DNA of 47,211 bases from Actinomycetota bacterium (lineage in GTDB: Bacteria; Actinomycetota; Thermoleophilia; Solirubrobacterales; Solirubrobacteraceae): NCBI GenBank assembly GCA_016781085.1, contig JADDQZ010000016.1:8845-56055 (forward strand), in the 5' to 3' direction. The position numbers and the translations under genes were made by a program. Shown here in pieces: positions 18,557 through 26,488 of the stretch. Under the pieces are notes generated by a model that did no database searches, had not been told where the DNA came from, and worked only from the letters and a program-made list of their open reading frames with translations. Every line of letters starts with the position of its first letter. The stretch's first letter is position 1.

Positions 18557-18877
18557 TCAGCGCTCCCGCCGGCGGATGATCAAGCCCCGGTCGCCGAGCT
18601 CACCGAGCGCCGCCTCGAACGCCGCGAAGTCGCGGCGCAGCAGCATGTCGAGCGGGGCGCCGGCAGGGCCCGACGTCCGCGCCCATCGGCGCAGGACTCC
18701 TTCCCCCGCCTGCTCGGCGGCCTCGGAGACAAGGGCAAGCAGGATCGCCACTTCCGGCCGGTGATCGAGTTCGCCCGAGACGATGCTGAGTGGATCGGCG
18801 TCCAAGACAGCGAGCAGCTCATCATCGTCGAGCCCGAGCTGCTCGGCCAGCCGCGCCGCGGGAGGACGTTTGCTCAG
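18557..18877 (-). CDS. MbcA/ParS/Xre antitoxin-like small protein (DUF2384-like)
   Basis: About 106 residues if translation starts at the CTG (18877-18875) that overlaps the prs stop as CTGA. A TTG at 18805 is the only standard start and would remove the first 24 residues. The upstream part looks coding: RLAEQLGLDDDELLAVLDAD has a helix-turn-helix look. The second half fits the MbcA/ParS/Xre antitoxin C-terminus: after a hydrophobic helix (VAILLALVSEAAEQAG) comes VLRRWARTSGPAGAPLDMLL, matching the family pattern rrWLrtpnpalggrtPlelL, then FAAFEAALGELGDRG. Partners are normally RES-domain toxins; none is present here. The assignment rests on pattern only. Confidence 0.6.
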   Translation of the reverse strand: MSKRPPAARLAEQLGLDDDELLAVLDADPLSIVSGELDHRPEVAILLALVSEAAEQAGEGVLRRWARTSGPAGAPLDMLLRRDFAAFEAALGELGDRGLIIRRRER

Positions 18878-19944
18878 AAGAGCTGGTTCTCGCCGCCGAA
18901 GACCTCGGCCACGGAGTCGTCGGTGAAGATGCGGCGAATGGAGTCGGTAAGCAGGTCGGCGACCGACAAGACTCGAATGTTGTCCGGCGCACCGTGCTGC
19001 AAGGGGATCGTGTCGGTCACGACGATCTGCTCAAACGGCGATGCAGCGAGATTCTTGAAGGCGTTGCCCGAGAACACCGGGTGCGTGGCTGCGGCGAAGA
19101 CGCGCTTGGCCCCTTCGGCCTTGACCGCTTCTCCGGCCGCCCGCAGCGTGCCCGCAGTGTCAATGATGTCATCGACGATGACCGCGGTTTTCCCCTTCAC
19201 GTTGCCGATCACGTACGCGATTTCGGCCACCTGCTGCGCCGGCCGCTCCTTGTTGAGGATCGCCAGCTCCGCGCCCACTTCTTCCTTGAACTTGTTGGCC
19301 AGCTTCACGCGCCCCGCGTCCGGTGAGACGATGACAAGGTCCTCAAGGTTGAGGTCCCTGAAGTACTGGGTGAGGATGAACAGCGCCGTCATGTGGTCGA
19401 CGGGCTTTGAGAAGAAGCCCTGCACCTGGCCGGCGTGCAGGTCCATCGTCAAGACGCGATCTGCCCCGGCGGTTTCAAGCATCCGCGCCACCAGGCGGGC
19501 GGAGATCGGCTCACGGGGCTTCGACTTCTTGTCTTGCCGGGAGTAGCCGTACCACGGGGTGACGGCGATGACCCGGTGAGCCGACGCTCCAACGGCGGCG
19601 TCGATCATCACCAGGAGCTCCATCAGCGCGTCGTTGGTGTCAAGCCCGCGCTCGGGATTGGCGCACATCGGCTGGACGATGAAGACGTCAGCGCCGCGAA
19701 TCGACTCCTCGAAGCGGCAATAGACCTCGCCGCTGGAGAAGGTCTTCAATGTCACGCCGCCGAGATCGATGCCGAGCTTGTGGGCGATACTGGCGGCGAG
19801 ATTCTCGTTCGACCGCCCGGAGAACAGCATCAGCCGCTTGCCGTAGGAAAGATCCAGCGAAGACCCCAGCGAAGGACTTACTTCGGCCACCGGCATGAGG
19901 GAATCGAACTTACGCGTCCGGGCGGACGGAGCGTGATACGTCAC
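18874..19944 (-). CDS. prs: ribose-phosphate pyrophosphokinase
   Basis: 356 residues from a GTG at 19944, making PRPP from ribose 5-phosphate and ATP. Landmarks: LMLFSGRSNENLA, FIVQPMCANPERG, VTPWYGYSRQDKK (ATP flexible loop), DRVLTMDLHAGQVQGFF, VSPDAGRVKLANKF and the PRPP loop VIVDDIIDTAGTL. The GTG overlaps the glmU stop as GTGA and has GGGAGAG five bases upstream. An ATG at 19896 would give 340 residues, closer to the family average, and is possible. glmU-prs-ctc-pth is a conserved order. Confidence 0.96.
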   Translation of the reverse strand: MTYHAPSARTRKFDSLMPVAEVSPSLGSSLDLSYGKRLMLFSGRSNENLAASIAHKLGIDLGGVTLKTFSSGEVYCRFEESIRGADVFIVQPMCANPERGLDTNDALMELLVMIDAAVGASAHRVIAVTPWYGYSRQDKKSKPREPISARLVARMLETAGADRVLTMDLHAGQVQGFFSKPVDHMTALFILTQYFRDLNLEDLVIVSPDAGRVKLANKFKEEVGAELAILNKERPAQQVAEIAYVIGNVKGKTAVIVDDIIDTAGTLRAAGEAVKAEGAKRVFAAATHPVFSGNAFKNLAASPFEQIVVTDTIPLQHGAPDNIRVLSVADLLTDSIRRIFTDDSVAEVFGGENQLF

Positions 19945-21326
19945 TGCTCTCCCTTTTCTGCGGTCTTGCGGTCCACGTAGCCCTCGACGTTGGTTTGCCG
20001 CGCGCGGGCGATGCCCAGCGCGCCCGGCGGCACGTCCTCGGTGATTACCGACCCGGCCGCCGTCCACGCCCCGTTTCCGACCGTGACCGGAGCGATGAAC
20101 ATGGTGTCAGACCCACCGCGCACGTTGGAGCCGATCGTCGTGCGGTGCTTCCGGCGCCCGTCGTAATTGACCGTGATCGTTCCGGCCCCGAGGTTGGAAT
20201 TGTCTCCGACGTCGGCGTCCCCGACGTAAGACAAGTGCGGCACTTTCGTGTTGGCTCCGACGACAGCGTTCTTGACTTCGACGAAGGTCCCGATCTTCGA
20301 CCGGTCGCGCAAGTCAGTTCCCGGTCGTAGGTAGGCGAACGGCCCCACATTGACGCCCGAAGCTAGCCGGGCTCCGTTGACGTAGGCATGCAGCACGGTG
20401 GTGTCGTCGCCGATCCTGGAGTCGATCACCGTGCTCGACGGCCCAATCACACAGCCCGTTCCGACCGAAGTCGCGCCGCGCAATATCGATCCCGGCTCGA
20501 TGACGGTGTCTTGACCGATGATCACGCCGACATCGATTTGCGTCGATCGGGGGTCGACGATCGTCACCCCCGCACGCATGTGCGCTTCCAGCAGCCGGCG
20601 GTGCGCGTGGGCGGTGACGTCCGCGAGGTCGACGCGGTCGTTGACGCCAAGCATCATCGTCGGATCGTCGAGCACGTGCGCCTGAACGCGGCGACCGGCG
20701 CGCCTTATGATCGGAAGCACATCCGGAAGATAAAGCTCGCCCTGGGCGTTGTCGGCGGTGAGCTCGCCCAGCGCGCCGAGCAGGTCGGCACCGTGGAAGC
20801 ACAACACCCCGGTGTTCACTTCTCGGATAGCGAGTTCTTCGGGCGTCGCGTCGCTCGCCACTTTGGTTTCCACGACGCGTTCGACCGAACCGTCGGGCGC
20901 CCGCACCACGCGGCCGTAGCCTGACGGGTCTTTCAACACCATGGTGGCCATGGTGGCGGCTGCCCCGGATTGCATGTGCGCGCGCGCGAGCAGCTCGAGC
21001 GCTCCGGGAGTCACCAAGGGCACGTCGCCAGCGAGAACGATGACCGGCGACGCGGGATCGATGTGCTGCGCCGCGGCGCGGACGGCGTCGCCCGTGCCGC
21101 GCGGCTCGTGCTGAATGGCGAGCTCGACGCCTCGGGGCAGCACAGCGGCGACGGCGCGCGCCGGATTGTCGACGACCACGACCTTGCGCGCACCGGCCGC
21201 CCGCGCGGCGGCCACCGGCCAGAGGATCATGGGACGCCCACAGACCGGATGCAGGACTTTGGGCGTGGACGACCGCATGCGGGTACCCTGACCCGCCGCG
21301 AGGATTACGACGGTTGGCGCGCTCAC
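19941..21326 (-). CDS. glmU: bifunctional UDP-GlcNAc pyrophosphorylase / glucosamine-1-phosphate acetyltransferase
   Basis: 461 residues, full length, making UDP-GlcNAc for cell-wall synthesis. The N-terminal uridyltransferase half has LAAGQGTRM (8-16), the Lys of TPKVLHPV, GTGDAVRAA, AGDVPL and EVNTGVLCF. The C-terminal left-handed beta-helix (hexapeptide repeats) starts near residue 250 and includes GPFAYLRPGTDLRD, EVKNAVVG, KVPHLSYVGDADVGDNSN and GAGTITVNYDGRRKHRTTIG, which carry the acetyltransferase site. GTG start; the stop overlaps the prs start. It is divergent from tRNA-Gln, 50 bases away. Confidence 0.97.
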   Translation of the reverse strand: MSAPTVVILAAGQGTRMRSSTPKVLHPVCGRPMILWPVAAARAAGARKVVVVDNPARAVAAVLPRGVELAIQHEPRGTGDAVRAAAQHIDPASPVIVLAGDVPLVTPGALELLARAHMQSGAAATMATMVLKDPSGYGRVVRAPDGSVERVVETKVASDATPEELAIREVNTGVLCFHGADLLGALGELTADNAQGELYLPDVLPIIRRAGRRVQAHVLDDPTMMLGVNDRVDLADVTAHAHRRLLEAHMRAGVTIVDPRSTQIDVGVIIGQDTVIEPGSILRGATSVGTGCVIGPSSTVIDSRIGDDTTVLHAYVNGARLASGVNVGPFAYLRPGTDLRDRSKIGTFVEVKNAVVGANTKVPHLSYVGDADVGDNSNLGAGTITVNYDGRRKHRTTIGSNVRGGSDTMFIAPVTVGNGAWTAAGSVITEDVPPGALGIARARQTNVEGYVDRKTAEKGEQ

Positions 21327-21376
21327 CCTGTGAAGGGTAAAGCGGATCCGCTGCTATGGTCGCGGCGCCGCTCAGG

Positions 21377-21447
21377 TGGGGAGTGGTGTAATGGCAGCAC
21401 AGGTGCCTTTGGAGCATCTTGTCCTGGTTCGAATCCGGGCTCCCCAG
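21377..21447 (+). tRNA. tRNA-Gln, anticodon UUG
   Basis: 71 bases fold into a standard cloverleaf. The 7-base-pair acceptor stem is TGGGGAG (21377-21383) with CTCCCCA, then a G discriminator base at 21447. The anticodon stem GGTGC/GCATC encloses the 7-base loop CTTTGGA with anticodon TTG. The T arm CCTGG-TTCGAAT-CCGGG is canonical (one G.U pair). CCA is not encoded. It lies between glmU and the S55 gene. Confidence 0.97.
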
Positions 21448-21515
21448 TCGCCCCCCCGGCAGCCGGGTTCCTTCTCGCTTGCATCCGGTCCGACTGGCTC
21501 CTATGGTGGCGGGAC

Positions 21516-23270
21516 TTGGACCTTCGCCGTACCGCCGCCGCGACTTTCCTCTGCCTTGCTTTCACCGCGGCCCCGGCGGCCGCCGGCGATCCGGTGATGG
21601 CGCTCGACGACGTCCGCCCCGGCATGCGCTGCACCGGTTATTCGGTCGTAAGCGGGGTCGATCCGGTTGCCTTCGATGTCGAAATCCTCGACATCGTGGA
21701 CGGTTTACCCAACGTCGGCACACCGGGGCTGTTAGTGAGCGTTTCGGGCCCCGCCGTCGCGGAGACGGGCGTCGGCCCCGGCTTCTCGGGGTCGCCGATC
21801 TACTGTCCGGACGCGTCGGGGGTGCCGCGCGTGGCGGGGGCGATCTCCGAGGCGATCGGAGAATACGAGGGCAAAGCAGTGCTTGCCACGCCGATCGAGG
21901 CAATCCTGGCGGTATCTCCCGAGCCGCAAGGCGAGCGGCCCGTCGGTCGCCGCAGCAACACCAGCGCGACGAACACTCCGCTGATCGTTTCGGGGTTGTC
22001 TGCGCGCGTGGCGGCCAAAGTGACGACGGCGGCCGAGCGCTCCGGTCGCCGCATCCTCGCCGCACCCGCCGGGCCGTTGGCAAGTTCTCCGAGGCGCGCC
22101 CTCCGAGGCGGTTCCGCCGTGGCGGTGGGGCTTTCGACCGGAGACATCCGTTTGGCGGCGATCGGGACCGTGTCTTACGTTGACGCGAACCGCGTCTGGG
22201 CCTTTGGCCACGGCTTCGACACGACCGGCCCTCGCTCTCTGCTGCTGCAAGACGCCTATGTCTACCGCGTCGTCAACGATCCGCAAGCCAGCCTGACCGG
22301 GGGCAGCTACAAACTCGCCGCTCCCGGCAGGACGATCGGGACGCTGACCAACGACGGCTTTTCTGCCGTCGCGGGCATCACCGGCCGCAAGCCGCCAACC
22401 ATCCCGATCGAGGTCCGCGTGACCGATGCAGACGCCGGCGTCACCCAGACGACGCGGGTGCAAGCAGCTGACGAGACGGACGTCGGCAATCCCTCGGGAG
22501 GGTCGACGGTTTCGTTCGTGGCGCCGCTGGCTGTCGCCGAGGGCGTTTCCCGGGCGCTCGGCAATGCCCAAGGAAATCTTCGCAGCAGGATGTGCGCGAG
22601 CATCCGGGTGTCAGAGTTCGGCCGGCCGCTGCGCTTCTGCAATTCCTACGTCGCCGGTTCGGAGTCTTCAGGTGCCTCCGGGCTCGGCAGCGGCGTCACC
22701 GGCGCCGCTGGGGAAGACCTCGGTCACGCCATCGCGGCCGTCGAGTCCTTCAAGTACGGACCGCTGCACGTGCGCGACGTCCGTGCACGAGTGACGCTGA
22801 ATCGCGGCGCGCGGCTGGCTCAACTCGTGGACGTGTCAATGCCGCGTCGCGTTCCTTCGGGAGGCCATGCGCGGGTGCGAATCCTGTTGCGCCAGAACGG
22901 CAAGTTCCTGCGCCGGTCATTTCGTTTCAAAGTCCCGCGCGGGTTGAGGCCCGGACACCGGACGTTGGTCTTCCGCGGGCCGGGCGCTGACCGGACTTTC
23001 GAAGAAGAGCTTCTACTGGAGTCCGGCGAGTTCGCGAGGAGCCCGCAAGCACGCAGCAGCAAGCTTCAGAGCCCTAAGACCGTCATGCGACGGGCGAAGC
23101 GCCGGCTGCAATCCGAAGTGGCATCGATTTCCCGGTACGACGGCTTGACCCTGCGAACCCGGGTCAAAGGCAAGCGCCGAGAGCTGCGCGTCTACGACGA
23201 TCCCACCATGCGGATCTCGGGGAAGCAGTCGGTGCACGTGCGCGTGCTCCGTTTCAAGCGCCGCAGGTAG
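21516..23270 (+). CDS. secreted S55 (SpoIVB-type) peptidase-like protein with permuted lobes
   Basis: 584 residues from a TTG at 21516. This start gives a signal peptide (LDLRRTAAATFLCLAF, cleavage after APAAA); the frame is open far upstream through glmU and the tRNA, which is not coding. Residues 28-130 hold the Ser lobe: GPGFSGSPIY at about 87-96, then VAGAISEAIGEYEGKAVLATP, like SpoIVB's SGSPII region. Residues 205-300 hold the His lobe: VWAFGHGFDTTG (about 227-238) and GRTIGTLTNDGFSAVAG. In B. subtilis SpoIVB the His lobe comes first, so the order is swapped. The C-terminal 250 residues are basic and uncharacterised. No PDZ domain was seen. Confidence 0.82.
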   Translation: MDLRRTAAATFLCLAFTAAPAAAGDPVMALDDVRPGMRCTGYSVVSGVDPVAFDVEILDIVDGLPNVGTPGLLVSVSGPAVAETGVGPGFSGSPIYCPDASGVPRVAGAISEAIGEYEGKAVLATPIEAILAVSPEPQGERPVGRRSNTSATNTPLIVSGLSARVAAKVTTAAERSGRRILAAPAGPLASSPRRALRGGSAVAVGLSTGDIRLAAIGTVSYVDANRVWAFGHGFDTTGPRSLLLQDAYVYRVVNDPQASLTGGSYKLAAPGRTIGTLTNDGFSAVAGITGRKPPTIPIEVRVTDADAGVTQTTRVQAADETDVGNPSGGSTVSFVAPLAVAEGVSRALGNAQGNLRSRMCASIRVSEFGRPLRFCNSYVAGSESSGASGLGSGVTGAAGEDLGHAIAAVESFKYGPLHVRDVRARVTLNRGARLAQLVDVSMPRRVPSGGHARVRILLRQNGKFLRRSFRFKVPRGLRPGHRTLVFRGPGADRTFEEELLLESGEFARSPQARSSKLQSPKTVMRRAKRRLQSEVASISRYDGLTLRTRVKGKRRELRVYDDPTMRISGKQSVHVRVLRFKRRR

Positions 23271-23290
23271 TCGCCGCCAACGTTCGCGAG

Positions 23291-23307
23291 GCCGGCGGAC
23301 CGCCGGC
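23291..23307. terminator. hairpin between convergent genes
   Basis: GCCGGCG, loop GAC, CGCCGGC forms a 7-base-pair GC stem followed by ATTT on the plus strand. It sits in the 63-base gap between the convergent S55 and DUF2064 genes. The T run is short, so this is a probable rather than certain terminator. Confidence 0.4.
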
Positions 23308-23333
23308 ATTTCGGTGGTCCTCCCGCCTGATAG

Positions 23334-23990
23334 TCATGCGGGACGGGCGAACCGCAGGATTTCGGAGATCTGCCGCGGCAGCATCGGGTCGGCCGCCATG
23401 GCATAGGCGTCGTGCGGTCGATCCAGCGCTCGCTCGTAATGGAGCATTCCCACGCTCAGTCCCAGTTCTTCGGCAATCTGCCGGCTCACGCGGCGGGTCA
23501 TCTCACCGTTGTGGGTTTCTCCGGCCAGTTGCAGCAATCGTGGCTGAGGTCGCGCCATCGCGAGCAGGTACAGCCCACCGCCAGTCGCGACGCCGAAAGA
23601 GACGTCGCAGCCCTCGGCAAGGTCTTCGGCCGCTGCGCGGGCGTGGTAGGGCGCAAGCCACGGCATCGACGTCCCAATCACGAGCAGGGGCCGGCCGGCC
23701 CGCGCGAAGACCGCCTGCGCTGCACCCGTCGCTCTCTCCCCCGCATCAGCACCTGCGTAACCCGTGATCGTCACGCCAGCGGGAACCAGCGTGGCGAAGT
23801 CACCGACAGCGTCCAGCGGATGGCACGCAACGAACGTGGCGTCAGGCGCAATGGCTTGCGCCCACGCGACAGCCCGTCTGATCAGCGCTTCCTGCAGACG
23901 AGCGCAGGACTCCGGACCCAGCAGTGGCTCGAGTCCGCGGTTGCACTCGCCGGGGCGGGGAGCATCCGCGATCACGAGTACCGAAACCAT
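23334..23990 (-). CDS. DUF2064 family protein, nucleotide/glycosyl-transferase-like
   Basis: 218 residues from the ATG at 23990, whose A is the last base of the pucR stop (TGATG). The start VSVLVIADAPRPGECNRGLEPLLG resembles the P-x-PG-x-x-K-x-x-L of DUF2064, a GT-A-fold family related to MobA/CofC-type nucleotidyltransferases. VIGTSMPWLAPYHARAAAEDL and the segment DVSFGVATGGGLYLLAMARP are the usual middle motifs, except that the expected acidic DG/DD pair is not obvious and Lys is replaced by Asn-Arg. Substrate unknown. The tight coupling to the regulator gene suggests a shared pathway. Confidence 0.78.
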   Translation of the reverse strand: MVSVLVIADAPRPGECNRGLEPLLGPESCARLQEALIRRAVAWAQAIAPDATFVACHPLDAVGDFATLVPAGVTITGYAGADAGERATGAAQAVFARAGRPLLVIGTSMPWLAPYHARAAAEDLAEGCDVSFGVATGGGLYLLAMARPQPRLLQLAGETHNGEMTRRVSRQIAEELGLSVGMLHYERALDRPHDAYAMAADPMLPRQISEILRFARPA

Positions 23991-25255
23991 CAAGCTCTAC
24001 GGTCCTTGGAATCGCGCCGCACGCGCCCGCCCGCCGCTCCGGCCTCATGGGCGGGCCCACGGGGAGCCGGGATGCCGAGCACGCGCATGGACTTCAAGCC
24101 GAGCGAAAGGCTCTCCCGGCCTTCCGTAGATCCGACGTCCAGACCGGAGATCTCGCGCACGCGCTCAAGCCGGTAGCGAATGGTGTGGCGGTGGGTATAG
24201 AGCCGCTGCGCAGTGCCCGCGACGTTGCCGTCGCACTCGAGGAAGGTTTCGAGCGTTTGCACGAGGTCCGTTTCGTATTGCTCGTCGTAGGCGGCGAGCG
24301 GACCGACCGTCTCGGCGTAGAAGCGCTTGAGCTCGGCTCGGTCCTCGCTCATGGCGGGCAACAGCAGCCGATAGGAGCCGGTGTCCTCGAAGGCGAGCAC
24401 GCGCGTCGGTTGACTTTCGCCGCCGCCGGAGTCCGCTTCGGCGACGTTGGCCGCCAGCATCGCCTCATGGCCGGCGCGGTGAAGGTCGACCGGATCGATG
24501 GCCACGCGAGAGTGCCCGACGGCGAAGCGCAAGCCCGACAGTGCCGACGCGAGCTCACGGGCGATCGAGTCGGCGACCCGCCGGACGATCTGCCCATCGC
24601 GGACGGGAAGCAGCAAGACGGCGTGTCCCGCTCCGTCGCGGTCGATGATGGCGGCGAGCGAGCCTGGGACGCTGACGCGAGCCGGGCGCTCGGCGGCGTT
24701 GAGGACGCGCAGCCGCCAATCGTCTTCGGTGGCGGCGAAGTGGTGCGCCCGCACCACGACCACCGCACCGCCTTCGGCGAGCTTGACTCCGAGCTCTTCT
24801 CCGCGAGCGATGATGTTGCCGCGGTCGGTCACGGTGCGATCGAGCAGCGCGTTGAGAAAAGCGGTCTGCGCCGCTTCAGATGCGCGGTCGGGGGCCCGCA
24901 GGCGCTCGACTTCAGAGGCGATCAAGGTGAAGACCACGCGCAACAACGCCGGCGAAGGCCCTTCGCCCCGCGGCCGCAGCCGCAGCCGGCCGACCGGACT
25001 GTCGCCGACGCGCAGCTCGTGAATCTGCACGCCCGCGGCTTGGGTCATCAGCGAGCGTTCGTCGGCTGGCGAACGCGCCGCGACCGCCAGGACGGAGCTC
25101 GAGCGATCGATCAGCACCAGCGAGCAATCGAGCGCGCGGGCGGCGGCTCGCACGACTTCAGGCAAGCCTGCACCCGAGACAACCGCTTCCGTGACGGCAT
25201 CGAGACGCCCGAGATCTACGTTTGCGGAGGTCTGGACCGGGCCTCCGACGCTCAT
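23990..25255 (-). CDS. PucR/CdaR-family transcriptional regulator
   Basis: 421 residues from the ATG at 25255. The N-terminal 150 residues look like a GAF-type sensor domain (RLDAVTEAVVSGAGLPEVV ... LVLIDRSSSVLAVAARS). A middle domain (about 160-300) has the CdaR GGDEF-like fold (LRFAVGHSRVAIDPVDLHRAG). The C-terminal PucR helix-turn-helix is clear: LVQTLETFLECDGNVAGTA, then LYTHRHTIRYRLERV and SGLDV. A basic 40-residue tail follows. Such regulators respond to small molecules such as purine or sugar-acid intermediates; the ligand is not evident. Upstream is a small membrane protein; downstream is the overlapping DUF2064 gene. Confidence 0.88.
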   Translation of the reverse strand: MSVGGPVQTSANVDLGRLDAVTEAVVSGAGLPEVVRAAARALDCSLVLIDRSSSVLAVAARSPADERSLMTQAAGVQIHELRVGDSPVGRLRLRPRGEGPSPALLRVVFTLIASEVERLRAPDRASEAAQTAFLNALLDRTVTDRGNIIARGEELGVKLAEGGAVVVVRAHHFAATEDDWRLRVLNAAERPARVSVPGSLAAIIDRDGAGHAVLLLPVRDGQIVRRVADSIARELASALSGLRFAVGHSRVAIDPVDLHRAGHEAMLAANVAEADSGGGESQPTRVLAFEDTGSYRLLLPAMSEDRAELKRFYAETVGPLAAYDEQYETDLVQTLETFLECDGNVAGTAQRLYTHRHTIRYRLERVREISGLDVGSTEGRESLSLGLKSMRVLGIPAPRGPAHEAGAAGGRVRRDSKDRRA

Positions 25256-25272
25256 CTGCGGGGGTTCTGGAG

Positions 25273-25488
25273 TCAAATCCGCGAGTAGAACAACAGCGCA
25301 AAGCCGATGCCCGCGCCGGCGAGAACAAGCGCAGCCAAGACGTAGACGCTGAGCACCGCCGCCACCGAGCGCTCCCACCAGCTGCCGTACGCGCGCCAGG
25401 CGGGTACGACGATCCACGCCATCCAGACGACGAGGGTCAGAATCCCGGCCAGGCCAGCAAACACGTAGAGGGCGTCGGTGCTCTTCAT
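25273..25488 (-). CDS. small two-helix membrane protein, hypothetical
   Basis: 71 residues with two clear membrane segments (ALYVFAGLAGILTLVVWMAW at 6-26 and AAVLSVYVLAALVLAGAGIG at 43-62), joined by a short loop RAYGSWWERS. ATG start at 25488. The family is unknown to me. It is 17 bases from the pucR start and 103 bases after ispE on the same strand, so it is probably in the same transcript as pucR. Confidence 0.7.
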   Translation of the reverse strand: MKSTDALYVFAGLAGILTLVVWMAWIVVPAWRAYGSWWERSVAAVLSVYVLAALVLAGAGIGFALLFYSRI

Positions 25489-25591
25489 CGTCGGTCAGTC
25501 ATTGTCGCGCACCGTGACGACGACGCAATGGGTTGGGCGCCGCTTCGTGATCCGGGGCGCGGCCGTATTCGCACCCACCCCCGCGCAAACC

Positions 25592-26488
25592 TCAGCAAGG
25601 GTTCGGTTGGGCGAAACCGGGCGCGACCGTGACAGTGGCAATGGCGTCTGCGTAATGCTTGCGAAGTCCCGCGGCTGCCATTTGCGCGCGACTGAACCCG
25701 TCCTCGCCGAGGAAGAGGCCGACGACAGTGGGACCGGACCCGGAGACCAGCACGTGATCGGCGCCGCTCGCCTCCGCTGCGGCCAACGTCTGCTCAAGCT
25801 CGGGACGCAGCGACAATGCCGCCGGTTGTAGATCGTTGTGGACGAACTCAGCCGGTAGCGGATCGCCGCGCTCACTGGCCGCGGCCAGCGCTCGAGCGAG
25901 TTCCGTCAGCTCGCTCTCGGAACGCCCGAGCCCTAGGGCGTCGAACTCCCTGTACACCGCCGGTGTCGACAAAGTGGATTGCGACGGCAGCACGAGGACC
26001 GCGAAGGGTCCAGGCAGCGGGAGACGCCGTACCTGCTCGCCGATTCCACTGACCAAGCACCGCGACGCCAGCAAGGCGGCCGGAACGTCGGAGCCAAGAC
26101 GGGGCGCCGCCTCGTCTGCGCGGGAGTCACCCGGTGTGCCGGCCGCTGCCGCCGCCAGTCGAAGTGCACCAGCTGCGTCCGCCGAGCCGCCGCCCATTCC
26201 GGCCGCGACTGGGACGCGCTTGTGGATCGTCAGCCGCTGTAGCGGCCCGTCCCAACCTGCCGCGCGATAAAGCGCGAGCGCCTCTTCGGCTAGGTTCGGG
26301 CCCGTCACGCCTTCACAGATCACCAAGTCACGCGTCGCCCCGTCTGGCGCCGGCTCAAGCGTGAGCTCGTCAGCCAATGACAGAGGCTGCATGACCGAAA
26401 CCAGTGGGTGCATTCCCTCCGGCCGTGGGCGGCCGACGAACAGACAGTGATTGAACTTCCCCGGCGCCTTGGCTGTCCAACCACTCAC
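25592..26488 (-). CDS. ispE: 4-diphosphocytidyl-2-C-methyl-D-erythritol kinase
   Basis: 298 residues from a GTG at 26488, which overlaps the rsmA stop as GTGA. It is a GHMP kinase of the MEP isoprenoid pathway, phosphorylating CDP-methylerythritol. Seen: AKAPGKFNHCLFVG (usually K-x-N-L), the ATP loop VPVAAGMGGGSADAAGALR, LGSDVPAALLA, the SGIGEQVRRLP region and LVSGSGPTVVGLF near the end. The open frame continues upstream to 26548 inside rsmA, which is a shadow. The HN-x-L in FVHNDLQPAA is also typical. Confidence 0.95.
   Translation of the reverse strand: MSGWTAKAPGKFNHCLFVGRPRPEGMHPLVSVMQPLSLADELTLEPAPDGATRDLVICEGVTGPNLAEEALALYRAAGWDGPLQRLTIHKRVPVAAGMGGGSADAAGALRLAAAAAGTPGDSRADEAAPRLGSDVPAALLASRCLVSGIGEQVRRLPLPGPFAVLVLPSQSTLSTPAVYREFDALGLGRSESELTELARALAAASERGDPLPAEFVHNDLQPAALSLRPELEQTLAAAEASGADHVLVSGSGPTVVGLFLGEDGFSRAQMAAAGLRKHYADAIATVTVAPGFAQPNPC

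Noticed and set aside
20970-21515. Upstream extension of the S55 open frame
   Set aside because: It runs antisense to glmU and through tRNA-Gln. The TTG at 21516 gives a proper signal peptide, so the frame before it is chance.
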